From: Lepisosteus oculatus
Taxonomy: Eukaryota; Chordata; Actinopteri; Semionotiformes; Lepisosteidae
Assembly: GCF_040954835.1 (NCBI RefSeq)
Contig: NC_090716.1
Coordinates: 5,629,605 to 5,693,604, forward strand
Reading direction: 5' to 3'
DNA length: 64,000 bases
The translations under genes and the position numbers were made by a program. Below the pieces are notes generated by a model that searched no databases, was not told the origin of the DNA, and worked only from the letters and a program-made list of their open reading frames with translations. Position 1 is the stretch's first letter. Every line of letters starts with the position of its first letter. Positions 11,292 to 22,745 of this stretch are shown piece by piece.

Positions 11292-11950
11292 TAATAAAGG
11301 AGAAGGCAGACATGAAAAGCTGTGGGTGCCTGCTGATTGAGTCAGGGGTAGGACCCCAGGAGATGACATCAGGAGCCACAAGGGCCCAAAGGGAGAAATC
11401 TGAGGTCGTGTTGGACACCAGGGAGCAAAGGCAGAAGAAAGAGTCCTGAATAAACTAAAGAATATGAAGGAAAGAAGTCGTTTGGCCTAAAAATGCTATG
11501 TAGCGCAGTCCATGTACTGGAAAAATGAATAATGCGTGAGGCAAACACAAGACAAGTAGCATCGTTTCTCTTTCGTTCCATTGTTTTCGCTGTTCTGCTG
11601 GTATAAAAATCCAGGCAAATGTGGAAGGCGAATGCAAAACAAGCAGCGTATTTTTCTCTTTTGTTCTGTCGTTATTTCTGCTTTCCTACTTGTTGTTTGG
11701 AGCACGGTCTACAACAAGTCTACACCTAAATGAATTAAAGAATGCAATGAATGTGAATGCAAAAGAAAAAGTGCCATTTTTTTTCTTGTTTTGTCTTGTT
11801 TTAGCGTTCCTGCTTGTTGTTTGAAGCACAGTCAAGGTATAGAATGAACAGGAAAAGAGTGCAAGAGTTTTATATACAGTATATAGCAAAAGTCAGTAAT
11901 GAATGTGATTTAAAATAGTTGGGTTTGATTAGGGTTGGGTTGATATTCTG
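10750..11950. repeat. Compound tandem-repeat locus with flanking direct repeats
   Basis: Two roughly 75-bp direct repeats (about 10755-10830 and 11870-11950, sharing TTTAAAATAGYTGGGTTTGA) bracket the locus. Inside, a unit of about 260 bp occurs twice (about 10910-11140 and 11143-11400); both copies contain GCAGACATGAAAAGCTGT. Next come three degraded copies of a 100-125-bp unit ending in CTTGTTGTTTGRAGCACRGTC (about 11531, 11632 and 11756). The open frames here, including one with a run of Asn codons, are by-products of the repeats. It may be an old transposon fragment or a local satellite. Confidence 0.6.
11237..11294 (+). repeat. (AAT)n microsatellite
   Basis: About 18 uninterrupted ATA/AAT triplets inside the second copy of the 260-bp unit. 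The first copy lacks this expansion, so it arose after the duplication. Confidence 0.95.
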
Positions 11951-14540
11951 TTAAGAACTTCCATTTATTGGTTGTGCTCAATGTCTTTTAGCCCTTGTGT
12001 GTGAATGCTAGTCTTTTCAGTAGTTGCCCTAGATTGCCTGTTTGCGTTTTCATACTTAGACTTAGACAATTTTTAGTATTGTTTAGAAAAAATATATATA
12101 CAGTATATCAATGAAGCAAACCAGAATCTCAACTTGCATATTTCTTTTTTTTTACCATTTTGTGGTTGGCTGGTTGAGAAACCAATGTTGTTAATGCTGA
12201 TAATTAAGCTACTGTATGTTCAAGAAATGACAGAATGAGATTCTTAGATTAATTAGCTGCTAGCAAACAAAGGGTCCTCTCCTGGTCAATATGCCAATAT
12301 GCAGTGAAATAAGGAAGAAAGAAATGCCCCTTACTGTGGAAACACCTATTTATTTTACATTTATAGATGTTTTTTTTAATGTAGAAACTTCAACAGAAAA
12401 AAAAATTACACGTTAGAAAATCATGTCTTCACTAGGTACATATATTTCAAAGACGAATATCTTGATTTTGTCAGTCAAAGTGATCAGAAGAGAAATGCAT
12501 TTCCTGATGATACTAGTGGTCTGACAGATATTATCAAGTGTTGGTTATGCTTTGTAAGACATTATAGTTTAGATTAAAGTTGGCCTAACTTGAACTTTTT
12601 TAAGTGTTCTATAAGGGAATATGTTGGTCCCTCAAGGAGTTTGCCTGCATTACTCCATAAAATTATATTAGTCTATAGGGAGATTAGGGTTAAGAGTCTT
12701 GTGCACATGTCAAGAGCTCATTGAGTTCTTGCTAACTCAAATATTTGTTAATGATTAACAAATCATCAGATGTACCATATACCAGTTTATATGTACTGTA
12801 AGATTGTGTCTCCCTGCATAAATACTTTAAGTTCAGAAAATTTCTGCCATTGCCTTAGTGGCAAAAATGTTGTATATTTTAATTAAATAAGCTATTCTAT
12901 TTTCAAATGAAGTTGAAAAGGGAGCCATGAAATGATGAAAGAGATCTGCTGAAAACAGACAAATATGTAGACTTACCGACTCGACTGAATGTGACTATTA
13001 TTTAATGTTATCTTGCTTGGCAGGTTTTATTTTTAAACGCGTGACTTCAAACCCTAAAGGAAGAATTTAGGATAGACGTGTTAAGAATAATAGGGTGGTG
13101 AAACGTTACTAATAGTTTCAGGGTGTGTCTTAACTGTAGCTTTTCACCTTTTCCCACTCAGCCAGTGTTTTGCAAGGTGATACTGTTATTTCTACAACCA
13201 CCCGGTTTGATTGAGAATTTCAAATCATCATGATCTAACTTTCCATGTAAAATTGTCTTGTAGCCGTGCAGTTGTGTACAGGTGCTTGTCTTATTTCTTT
13301 AGCCTCTTTTCAGAACTCTCATTGAAACATCTTTTTATGAAGATATGAATTAAATAGTTTTTAAATTAGCACAATGAGTCAAAAACCAAAGCCGATATCT
13401 TTCCTGCACACTTGCCAAGGTTTCCCTGATCTCATCCAAAGAATCAGGTGCCCTTGGTGTGAATATTCAGAATTAATTTGTCCTCAGGATCTTTATTGAA
13501 ATTATTGAAACCAGAGCTGTCTGCTGTTGGAAGACGTCAGAAGGAGGAGCCTTCTTTACACATTTGACTCATCAAATGTTATCAGGAAAAGAACAGGTCT
13601 TGCCTTTGAAAAACACAAACCAGAAGTCACCACATATATAGCTTCCAGTTGTGTAGTAGGGGTTGTTTATATTCTCAATGATATTGCAAAAAAGAAAAGG
13701 TAATATGTTACCACAGTATTTATTTAAGTAGCAAAAGTAGTAGTTGTGCTACTACTACTAATAATAATAATTCCTTTCAAGTACAGTATATAGAGCTCTT
13801 TAATATAGGAAGGCGCCCATTTCAGCCACTGTAGTCCGGGCCCTGGATCACCATGGCTGGTGCATGGGAGCCCACCTTCACCGTAGGTCAGTGAGAAAAG
13901 TGAAAAAGTGTTGTATCCATTTGTTCAATAATGTATCAATAATTCTGTAAGTTTTCATATCCCAGTAAGAACCAGGAGGCTTGAAGGTTTCAAAAGAACT
14001 GTTTCAGTTCACATATGGAGATATTTTTCTTTTGTTTCATAAAACATACTGTTTGAATACATTTCCTTATGATGTACTGGTGTCCTGCAAGTGACATATG
14101 TGTCACGGCAGAAACATGCAGCTTTCTAAAGTGATATCCACCTTAAACTAACTCCCTTATCAAATGATTCAGTTCCCTTCTTTTCTCCTTTACAGGTTGG
14201 TAGACATAGACAGCATAGAATCCCTGCAGAGTAGATAGATTATTTTTTGTTCACTTGTTGTTAACGTGTTCAGCAGTGCAGCAGCAAGCACTGTGACCTC
14301 AAATTTTTTAATATACCCAGTTACTATTTGGTTAACATAAGGGATGTTTGTTAACATTTTCATACTAGAATACCCATGAATAAAGGTCTTATTAAGCCAT
14401 TGAGTCTGTTAAGTGCTTTGACTTTAGGTGTTGGAAATTGGAAAATTTTAGGGTACTCCGAAATATTAATTGATAATTAAATCTTTCTACTGACTTTTTC
14501 ATTCTGAACCACAATTCATATAATTGAGGGTCACACCTGC
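11951..14540. other. Intergenic, no gene seen
   Basis: AT-rich unique sequence. Short CTA/ATA triplet runs occur near 13745-13772. A GC-richer patch near 13810-13890 (containing CCGGGCCCTGG) is unclassified. I see no exon with family similarity. Confidence 0.4.
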
Positions 14541-14622
14541 TCACACCTGAAGAAGGCTCCACAGCCGAAACATTGTTTTCTTTCTTTTTTTTTCAGCATG
14601 GAATAAACCTATTACTTGTTCC
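14541..14622 (+). repeat. Retroelement 3'-tail fragment
   Basis: The sequence CCTGAAGAAGGCTCCACAGC followed by CGAAAC, a T-rich tract and CAGCATGGAATAAACCTATT has the form of a LINE/SINE 3' end seen repeatedly in fish genomes. A second, reverse-oriented copy of the same tail lies at 25498-25545. Family assignment is from recall of such repeats. Confidence 0.55.
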
Positions 14623-17600
14623 TTATGTTTCATATATGTTTTATGTTTTTACTGGAAGAGGTCTGTATTAAAAATGTTTTAAAGCACATTAATGGATTTC
14701 TGATATTTTCCCAAAAAATAATGAACGTGTTTCTTCTTTAGAAAGATAGAAGTAATCTTCATAACTGGGAAATCTAACAACATCTAATATTGATACAGTT
14801 TGCTCCTCTTAGGATATCAACCTTTGCTCTCATTTGCGTGGGAAAAAATTCAGAGAAACCTGGTACAGTACATAACTGCAGCAACCTTTTTACTACAAAT
14901 CAGTCCGTTGCGAAGTTACAGTGTATTTAACTGAACACCAGTAAACCAAAGCCCCTATATGTAAAATAAATGGCACACCCTTAAAAACTAACATTTATTT
15001 ATAGATTCTGTGTAGTGAGCTTGCCCAGCCATGTCAAACAAACGCAATGATAAGCTAAAAAATGTTGAGCTTTTGTGTCATTTTAGCATTACGCTTTGGG
15101 CTTGTCCCTGGTGCATTACTCTTAGTTTTATGACACAATGATTCAACTGTGATAAGAAATTTTGCAATTTCAATCTCAATCACATTGCTTGAGATTGTAA
15201 CCCTGAAAGAATTTAAATCAAAGGAAGTAATGATAACCTGAAAGTTTAATAAATTAAAAGAAAGCCAGTAGATGCCCTTTTATTACACAAAGAGTAGTGG
15301 AAAACTGGATCAAGCTACACGGAATATTGAAGCAGATTACATGCAAACCTTAAAGAAAAATCTGAATGTGAATGTTTAATAACCATCTAGCAACCAAACA
15401 GCCACAACAGGTCAAATGGGCTCTCGTCATTTGTAACCTGCATGTATTCTTATATGAAAATAACCATTTGGCATATTTAAGGCTGGCCTTTAGAGGGTAC
15501 CATCAGTGTTTAAATTTGCTAAGACATTTCAAAAAGCAAAGAAAAAACAGCATCTTGCACCCACTGATATACACTCATGCACACCAGGAATTTTTCAAGA
15601 TATGTTACCGTTTTCCAAACCAGTAATAGGAGAAGGAGAAGTGCTCAAACTTGGCATTTCACATTTTGCTTAGCCCATCGCTGGTTCTGTCACCAGACAT
15701 GTTCTAAAAGGGGAGAGATTAATGCCCATCTTTCAGATGCAGCATGGCAGATTGATGTTTCCAAAGCTGTATTTTAAGAGACTTTATCTCACTGTTGATT
15801 GCATGTCCTATAATGTTATTAAAAATCCCCTTTGGCCCTTTTTCCATACAAAGAGGGCAGTTCCGCTTAGTAACATTTCCATGTGGGCAGCTTTCTGGAC
15901 ACACCTTCATCTTAATCTGCAGAGTGCCATTGTTATCAGTTCTGCAGCCCTAGATCCTAGTATTATATTTACCATTTAATTTTCAGTTCTATATTTATTG
16001 CTTTTAACACTTATTGTGGTATTTTATCACCTATCATCATTTTCAGTATTTCTAATAGCAGCATTACACCACAAAAACCCAAGGAGTATGTCAAAATTCA
16101 AAACATGTATTATTACTTCAAGGCCTTTGAACAAAGGAATGAAAATAAACTAAATATACTATTACACAACAACTAGAAAGCAACATCTGCATGGAACATT
16201 TTCATGACACTCAAAAAAATACATCACGTGACCAAAACAAGGAATATTAAATTTGACTGTGAGATTATCTGTGGCATTTCAAATGATTTGCATGTATACA
16301 CATGCTGTTATAAAAAGTCATTCGAGTCACGTTTAAAACATTGTTCAAAATACTTTGAATTGCTATGGTTCTTTGAAATAGATTCAAGTATTTATCATCT
16401 TCAACTTACACCTACAACCCTTCTGAGATACATCCAGCACCTTCACATAAGAATCTGGACTTCTTTCTTCACTAATCATAGTTTCTTTGTATATAAGTTC
16501 ATGTATTTCTTGAATACAGGATGATACTATAGTAAAATCCATTTAAAGTAAGATCTTTTTCTCTTCACCTGTGGATAGATGCAATGATACAGCTTTTGTC
16601 ATTGCATAAGTTTATTCCATCTCTTGTAAAACCTTTCAGGGCTTGTAATAAATCCAGCCACCACCCCCTACACCCGCTGTTTTGTTTTAAACGTGTGCCT
16701 AGTTCGCAAAAAAAACCCATCAAAGATTGCAAATATTGTTTACTACCAGATAAATCTGATCTTCATCACACTTTATTTGCTTGTATAAAATGAATGTCAA
16801 GTGTTGCCACTTTCATTTTGACAGCTTCATCAGGGCAGAGATGTATTTGCAGCCTCGATCTGCATCTTCCAAATATCTTCTCTGTGCACAGTTCAGAGAA
16901 ACAGAGAGTTCTCAGGCTTTCTTTCAAAAACCCGTATAATTCATCAGGGACATGTTACGTCTCAGCAACTAGCCATTCACCATTTTTCTGCAGTTATCCA
17001 TTTTCTAAGTGAATTGTTTTCATTAAGCTGTTTACTAGAGAAAGCATCTTTGGTTGTTTGATTCCAATGCCTGTGGTGCGGACAGAACCGTTCCCACTGC
17101 TGTTCCACATTGTCCAGGATTGTTATCAGACCCCCAAAGACCACAGCCCATCCAGCTGGCATTCATTTAAGGCGATGTCTATTGTTCAACTGTGAGAAAA
17201 TGGCTTCTAAATTAAAAATGCTCACTTATTTTGGGGGGTATATTCTTCATGATTCTGTTGGCCACTGTTTCCTTTAAGGAAAACGTATTATGAACTTGAG
17301 AAAGTGTGATGATGTGTGACTGCAATTTGGTAACTCTGGTTTAATTTAGAAAAAGATTTCAGGGTGAATACTGAAGCTAAAATAATGAATAGAAGAAAAA
17401 CTTAATCCTACAGCTATTCAGTGTATTTCGTAGCACATAATTCACTTCTTTTGTTAGTTACCTTTTTTGACCCTCTACAAATTCCAGATTTTCACTGATC
17501 TCACTCAGGAAGCGTTACTCAAAAAGAAGCATGGAGCAATAACATTCACAAAAGATATTTTGTCTGATTTTATGTATGTTGGAAATGTTTGTTGCTGGGT

Positions 17601-18239
17601 GCCCCAGAAACAAAGACAAGCCCACTTTCGTGGGAATTTAAACATTTTCTCAGCCTTGTTATTCTTAAATGTTATTCTTAAAATCTTTTTTTTTACATAC
17701 AGGAAACAATTGAAGGATATGAAATTTGAAATCCATCAGTCAGAGTACTGAATGAGTCTGAGGACTTTCCAAAACGATAAAGCAATATGAGCAATGATAT
17801 ATGTGTGTTATTGGACACATGTTATGCAGAAAAACATCTCAGGTAAATATAAACTGTTGCAAACATTTAGGTCCTGATTTGAGGGAAGTGTAGAGTACAC
17901 ACAAAGAAATTATATTTCAAAAAAGGTATAAAACAATCAACACCTTTAATTAAAAGATTAGACTGTTCCTTCTAAATGTGGCAGCAGTATTGTAGGTGGC
18001 TCACAGAATACAAATGCTCATAAGATAATTGATTCCAAGTATTTAGACAGTTAATCTTCTATTATCTGTAAATAAATCAAGTCAGGTGCAACAATTATAT
18101 AACTGAATTGTTAAATGTTTCCTGTTACAATCAATCGAGCAAGCCTTTAAATTTCCCTTACAAACATAAGCAATATTTTTGTGTTAAAATATAAAAATCG
18201 AATTTCAAGTACTCTCACATTAATTAATTTTGTGGATTA
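14623..18239. other. Intergenic, no gene seen
   Basis: Several open frames of 60-106 codons occur here but none has a recognisable domain, splice pattern or neighbour support. I found no named repeat. Confidence 0.4.
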
Positions 18240-18430
18240 AAATGGATCACTTATTTTTCTTAGGAGGCCTTTGGCCTTTACAAGTCATGAGGCCCTAGTA
18301 AACCCTATATGTGAACTGGCTTCAACACTCTGTTCTCCTCCTCACTGAGAGCTGGTGTGTGGGGAGGGTACTGGCACACTATGGTGGCCATCGCATCATC
18401 CAGGTGGGGCTGCACATGCATATTACATGG
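18240..18430 (+). repeat. Interspersed repeat copy (CATCATCCAGGTGGGGCTGC family)
   Basis: This copy shares CTGAGAGCTGGTGTGTGG, GGCACACTATGG and CATCATCCAGGTGGGGCTGC with a longer plus-strand copy at 54545-54830. It is truncated before the 3' part. The sequence resembles a repeat widely seen in ray-finned fishes, probably a retroelement 3' region. Confidence 0.65.
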
Positions 18431-20439
18431 TACCATATATGATAATGAACAAATGTGAACAATCGTCATGGTATGAAAGACTTGATACCTAAACAAACTG
18501 TGTAAATCCAACATTAATATAAAAATTTGAATAATTCAGCAGAAAAAAGGAAACCAGAGATTTGGAAGAGATAAGGAAAGGAAAAAGAGAAAAGAAATAA
18601 CAAAAAATTCTGTTTCTGGTGTTGTCTAGTCATTGAGTAGCTGTATGAGGTAGGTGATATTGTAAAATGTGTTAATGAAAGGTTGTACTCTCATCACATG
18701 GTATTGGTTTCAGTCAGGATGAGGCATTATCATAACACCACATTTCCAAAGAGACTTCATGAAAGCTATTACAATTCCACAAAGAAAAAACCTATCAAGA
18801 TGGTTTAGGTCATACCTTAAACTGAATGCTAAGAGCAACAGTTTAATGATATTCTGTTGTGGAAAACGGTTTTAGATCACACCCAAAGAATCAAAGAGCA
18901 TTTCTAAGTAATGTTTGTTTTACTGAATTTTACAAAGCATTATGATTATGTAGGCTTTGAGCTATGTAGTTTTAAATATGAGAGGTTTCTTTTAAACATA
19001 CAACATTTGAAAGAAAGTAAACTAAGGATGGATGTATGCTTGTATGTTTTATGATTAGATAAGAAGGTTCAAACTGCTACCTGGTGGTTTTTGAGAAACA
19101 GTTTGGCCAGGACCATAGAAGCTCTACCAATCTGGGTGTTCCTACACTGACTTTGCTTTTTTATATTAGACAAAAACATGGGAAACAAGCTATTACCTGA
19201 AAATCTTTTGAAATAATAAACTAGGAAGTGAATTGGTTTATCAATTATGTTAGTTTGTATTGGTTAAAATGTGTCTGTGACTGTGTTTCAGATGAATTGG
19301 GTAGAAATAGTGGTCTCTGGATCCTTTCACAACAGACACACACTGATACAGCATTGCAGCTCCTGAATAAATTAGTGGAAATCCATGTTAAAGGATTTCT
19401 GTGATGTTATTTTTCATAGTCCATAAATTGGTACATTACAATGACAAATGTGTCTTCTAATCTTTCCATATATTCCCTCTGTGGAGAGGAAAATATCATT
19501 TTCAGTTGAAGTTGAGCAGCAGGAGAACATCATCCACATTCTTTTTGTTTAATTACCTCTTCGACTGAGCATTTGAAAATTGTTTCGTTTCATTGTTAAG
19601 TTTCCTCGAGAAGATATTTACAAGTAAATAAGGGCAGGTTAAAAGCTTCTTAAGAGGACACAAGTTCATTCTTTTTTGAAGAGGCATCAACTGGGTCTCT
19701 TACTTTATCTGTCTGTTGTGGCCTTTGTATCCTCCATGTCTTCATGCTCCCTGGAGAGGGAACGAACTCTCCACAAGACCTCAGCACATTTCCAGAGCAG
19801 GGTCCTGCCCCCCTGAAGGCCTTTTTGTGTCTTGACAGGAAAGGAAAGGGTCAAGAAAAGGAAACCGAGAACTTTACTCATTTATAGTTAAACAAGGGCT
19901 TAAAATCAGTTTTATTGGGCATTTGACTACAAAAGCAGCTATGAATAGATCAGTCTGACTTTGTTCTCTTTTTTTCTAGACTACTGCATGTAACCTCCAC
20001 CTTTGTTATCCAAATCTATTATACATAGGAGATAAACATTCACTCTGTTTGTGAGGTAATTTAAAAAATAAACCAAAAGATATACAAAAGGCCAACTTGT
20101 GCTAGCTTTGAGCACACACAGTTACAGGTACACACACGTTCTGTGCTGTAATCTGCATTGTACAGGAATATGCTTGACTAACATAAATCTGTTTAGGGGT
20201 TTTATTACAAAAAAGAGGGTTTTTAATGGATGGTTTTGGCCCAATTTGTGTACTATAATGTAACTAGATTTTTTTTAAATGTGCTACATTAAAATCTTCC
20301 CAATTAAAATAAACTTGCATGGTATCGTACAGTTTTACTGTATTTTGACTTAGACATTTAGAAATGTAACTAGAGTATTCATGAAATTGCTCAGTGCTGT
20401 AAATATTTTTATTACATTGTACATTTATGACTCGTGTCC
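18431..20439. other. Intergenic, no gene seen
   Basis: AT-rich DNA with a GC-richer patch near 19730-19830. Nothing was recognised in it. Confidence 0.4.
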
Positions 20440-20530
20440 TGTCCAGGGTGTAGTTCCATCTTTCACCCTATGCTTTCAGGATAGACTCCAACTTATTAGA
20501 TCCAGGAATAAACAGCTTTTTCATAATGAG
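20440..20530 (+). repeat. Mermaid-like SINE, 3' fragment
   Basis: Contains GTCCTGTCCAGGGTGTA, then a CAGGATAGACTCCAAC block and AGGAATAAACAG. This matches the 3' half of the repeat found more fully at 40686-40996 and, inverted, at 32103-32430. Confidence 0.6.
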
Positions 20531-21859
20531 AGGATGGATGTCCTTATTCGTCCAGAGTTCTTCTAAATCTATTGAACACCCACTCACCAAAGTGTAAAAT
20601 TATAGTCAATATGAATTAACTAATATAAACTGTATATTGTTGTTTTTTATTAACCTTTGCATAGATTGGTACATTATTTTTTATCCCTCAGCCATAAACA
20701 TAACATCACATTGAAAACAGAAATTCCAACACTGGATGTGTTCAATTTTCATAAATGCAAAAGTAGAGTCCCCTGTTGAGGGCAAGGATTGTAGAAATCT
20801 GCATGATTCTGTAGGCCATAAGTCAATATGGTTTAAATGTTTATATGCAAATACGTTCTGTTTACAATACTAAAGATGAAACGCTATTATAAGAAAACTT
20901 GGTTATGTGTCCCTTCCAGAAACAGTCACTGAGTATGTTAAACAACAATCCCACGCCACCAGTTCAGACTACAGATGTTTTTTATTCACTGTAAAACTAA
21001 TTAGTCATTTATATATAGCATCCCTATCTTCCCATGCAGCAGAAAGACTGCAAAAAACAACCACCAGTGCAAAGGTCAAGGCTGTTAGACATAGTGCTGA
21101 TAGTTAATGGTCACACTATTGGATATATCAGGAATGAGGCAGATCTTCGTGTAGGTGTCTCACTTGCCCATTCAGAAGGTTGCATGTCATCAGAAAAGAA
21201 ATGAATTGTTTTCATGTCTGATTGTAGTGGCAAGGCACAAAGGTGATCTTTTCCCCCAGCTTCCATCTTTGTTGATCTTTCTCTGGATTTTTGTTCTTTT
21301 TTCTCTGGCCTTTTACAACTTTATAAATCCATTCAAACATTCCCCAGAGCCCAGGCCCAATGAGGTGTCGTTTACTACCACAGGAAACTATACATGCAAA
21401 TGGAATTCATATGGGACTAGTGCTGTAAATTAAATTGGCAATTCTCAGAGTCAGGTTTCTTGATGGGAAATAGTGTCTGAAGCAACCCCCCATTTCTTTG
21501 CCAGGAACTTCCCACGATGCTGTTTATCAGTTCTTCAGTTGATTCAGAGGAGTCGTCATGGCATGAGCTGACAAATTTTATTTAGACAAGTCAAGCAGAG
21601 TATTGCATGCAAATCTCTCAGGGAGGTTAGCTTACTGAAATGGTCTTTTGCTCTTTAAAAAAAAATTAAAAATCAAATAGACTTCAAGGCTCTGTCTCAA
21701 TCAGCCGTCTGCTGTGCAGACTGAAAGAAAGACTTGTGGTTGGATTCAGTACTGGAAGAGATAGCTGGGTTTTCCAAATTTCTGCAAAAGAGGTAATAAA
21801 GGCAGCTCTGCAAAGGTTTGTTAAGGGGGCACAAAGATCAAACATGACTGCATTGATTA
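20531..21859. other. Intergenic, no gene seen
   Basis: No family-level coding similarity and no named repeat. A few open frames of fewer than 95 codons are considered chance. Confidence 0.4.
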
Positions 21860-22075
21860 CTTTTTAATCCTTTATTTAACCAGATATGTTACCTTAGAAA
21901 ACACTTTAATTTATCATGGCAACCTGGGAAGCACTAATTTATAAGCAAGGCATTTACTAAAATAGCTTGAGTGAAATAATTTGCTCAAGGTTGCAATGCC
22001 ATCATCAGCCATCCACTCCAAAGTCCTGACCACTGAACTACTACTACAACTACAACTACTACTACACTGCTGCTC
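21860..22075 (-). repeat. Degraded tRNA-derived SINE-like repeat
   Basis: Read on the minus strand, this begins with a tRNA-like head (AGTAGTTCAGTGGTCAGGAC) followed by a block around CAACCTTGAGCAAATTA. The far end, on the plus strand, has TTTATTTAACCAGATATGTT, also typical of fish repeats. A CTA-rich microsatellite (about 22040-22075) adjoins it. Confidence 0.5.
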
Positions 22076-22129
22076 TCACCTGCACTATGCTATTGCATTA
22101 AGTCCATCTTAGGGTAACCACCAGTAATG

Positions 22130-22290
22130 TTGGTACCTATTGAATTTGTACAGCTTGGAGTACAAGAACAGCTGGGTAGAACACCCTGCTCAAGGATGAC
22201 AGCAGTTTATGGTCTGCAGATTTGAACCCATAATTTCCCAGCTGTGAGTCCAGTGTCCTAACCACCACTCTTCCCCATTTCTCAGTGCGA
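22130..22290 (-). repeat. MIR/V-SINE-type tRNA-derived SINE
   Basis: On the minus strand, AGTGGTGGTTAGGACACTGG resembles a tRNA A-box region and GGGTTCAAATC is a near-perfect B box. These are followed by the CCTTGAGCAGGGTGTT-type core common in MIR-like SINEs. Its frame is broken and it is not a functional tRNA. Confidence 0.6.
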
Positions 22291-22479
22291 GCACTGAAGA
22301 GTGAAGCTGCATCTGCAGGGATGGGTCTCTTCTGGTTGTTACAGTCAACTGCCCTCCTGGTAGTCATGTCTGAAGACAAATCACAGGCCTTGAGAACAAG
22401 TCATCAAGATAAAATAGCTTTCTTTCAACATTAATGCCACTGCAGTGTGCCCAGGATGTCACTCACCAAGAGGAGACCA

Positions 22480-22745
22480 ATGGTGGCTCTGTGGCTAAGG
22501 ATTTGCGCCTGTGGCTGGAAACCTGCTGGTTAATATCCCGCAGCTGGCAGAGGGATCTTACTCTGTTGGGCCCCTTAACCCCAGCTGCTCCAGGGGTGCT
22601 ATATACAGTAAATGGCTGACCCTGCGCTCTGACCCCAAGCCTCTCTCCCTGTTTGTGTGTCGCATGGTGAGCAAGTTGGGCTATGCAAAAAGACAAATTC
22701 CTAATACAAGAAATTGTATATGGCCAATAAAGTGATTTTATCTTA
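22480..22745 (+). repeat. tRNA-derived SINE with LINE-like tail
   Basis: The head reads GGTGGCTCTGTGGCTAAGGA with an A-box-like motif, and a decayed B box (GGTTAATATCC) lies about 45 nt later. A body containing GGCCCCTTAACCCCAGCTGC follows, then a tail with GACAAATTCCTAATACAAG and AATAAAGTGATTTTATCTTA. This composite structure is typical of fish SINEs that use a LINE for mobility. Confidence 0.75.

Noticed and set aside
11147..11449. Open frame with a long Asn run, and Leu-run frames on the other strand
   Set aside because: These are translations of the AAT microsatellite within the repeat locus.
22222..22290. Possible functional tRNA gene on the minus strand
   Set aside because: A/B box similarity is present but no full cloverleaf can be drawn. 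The surrounding core marks it as a SINE.
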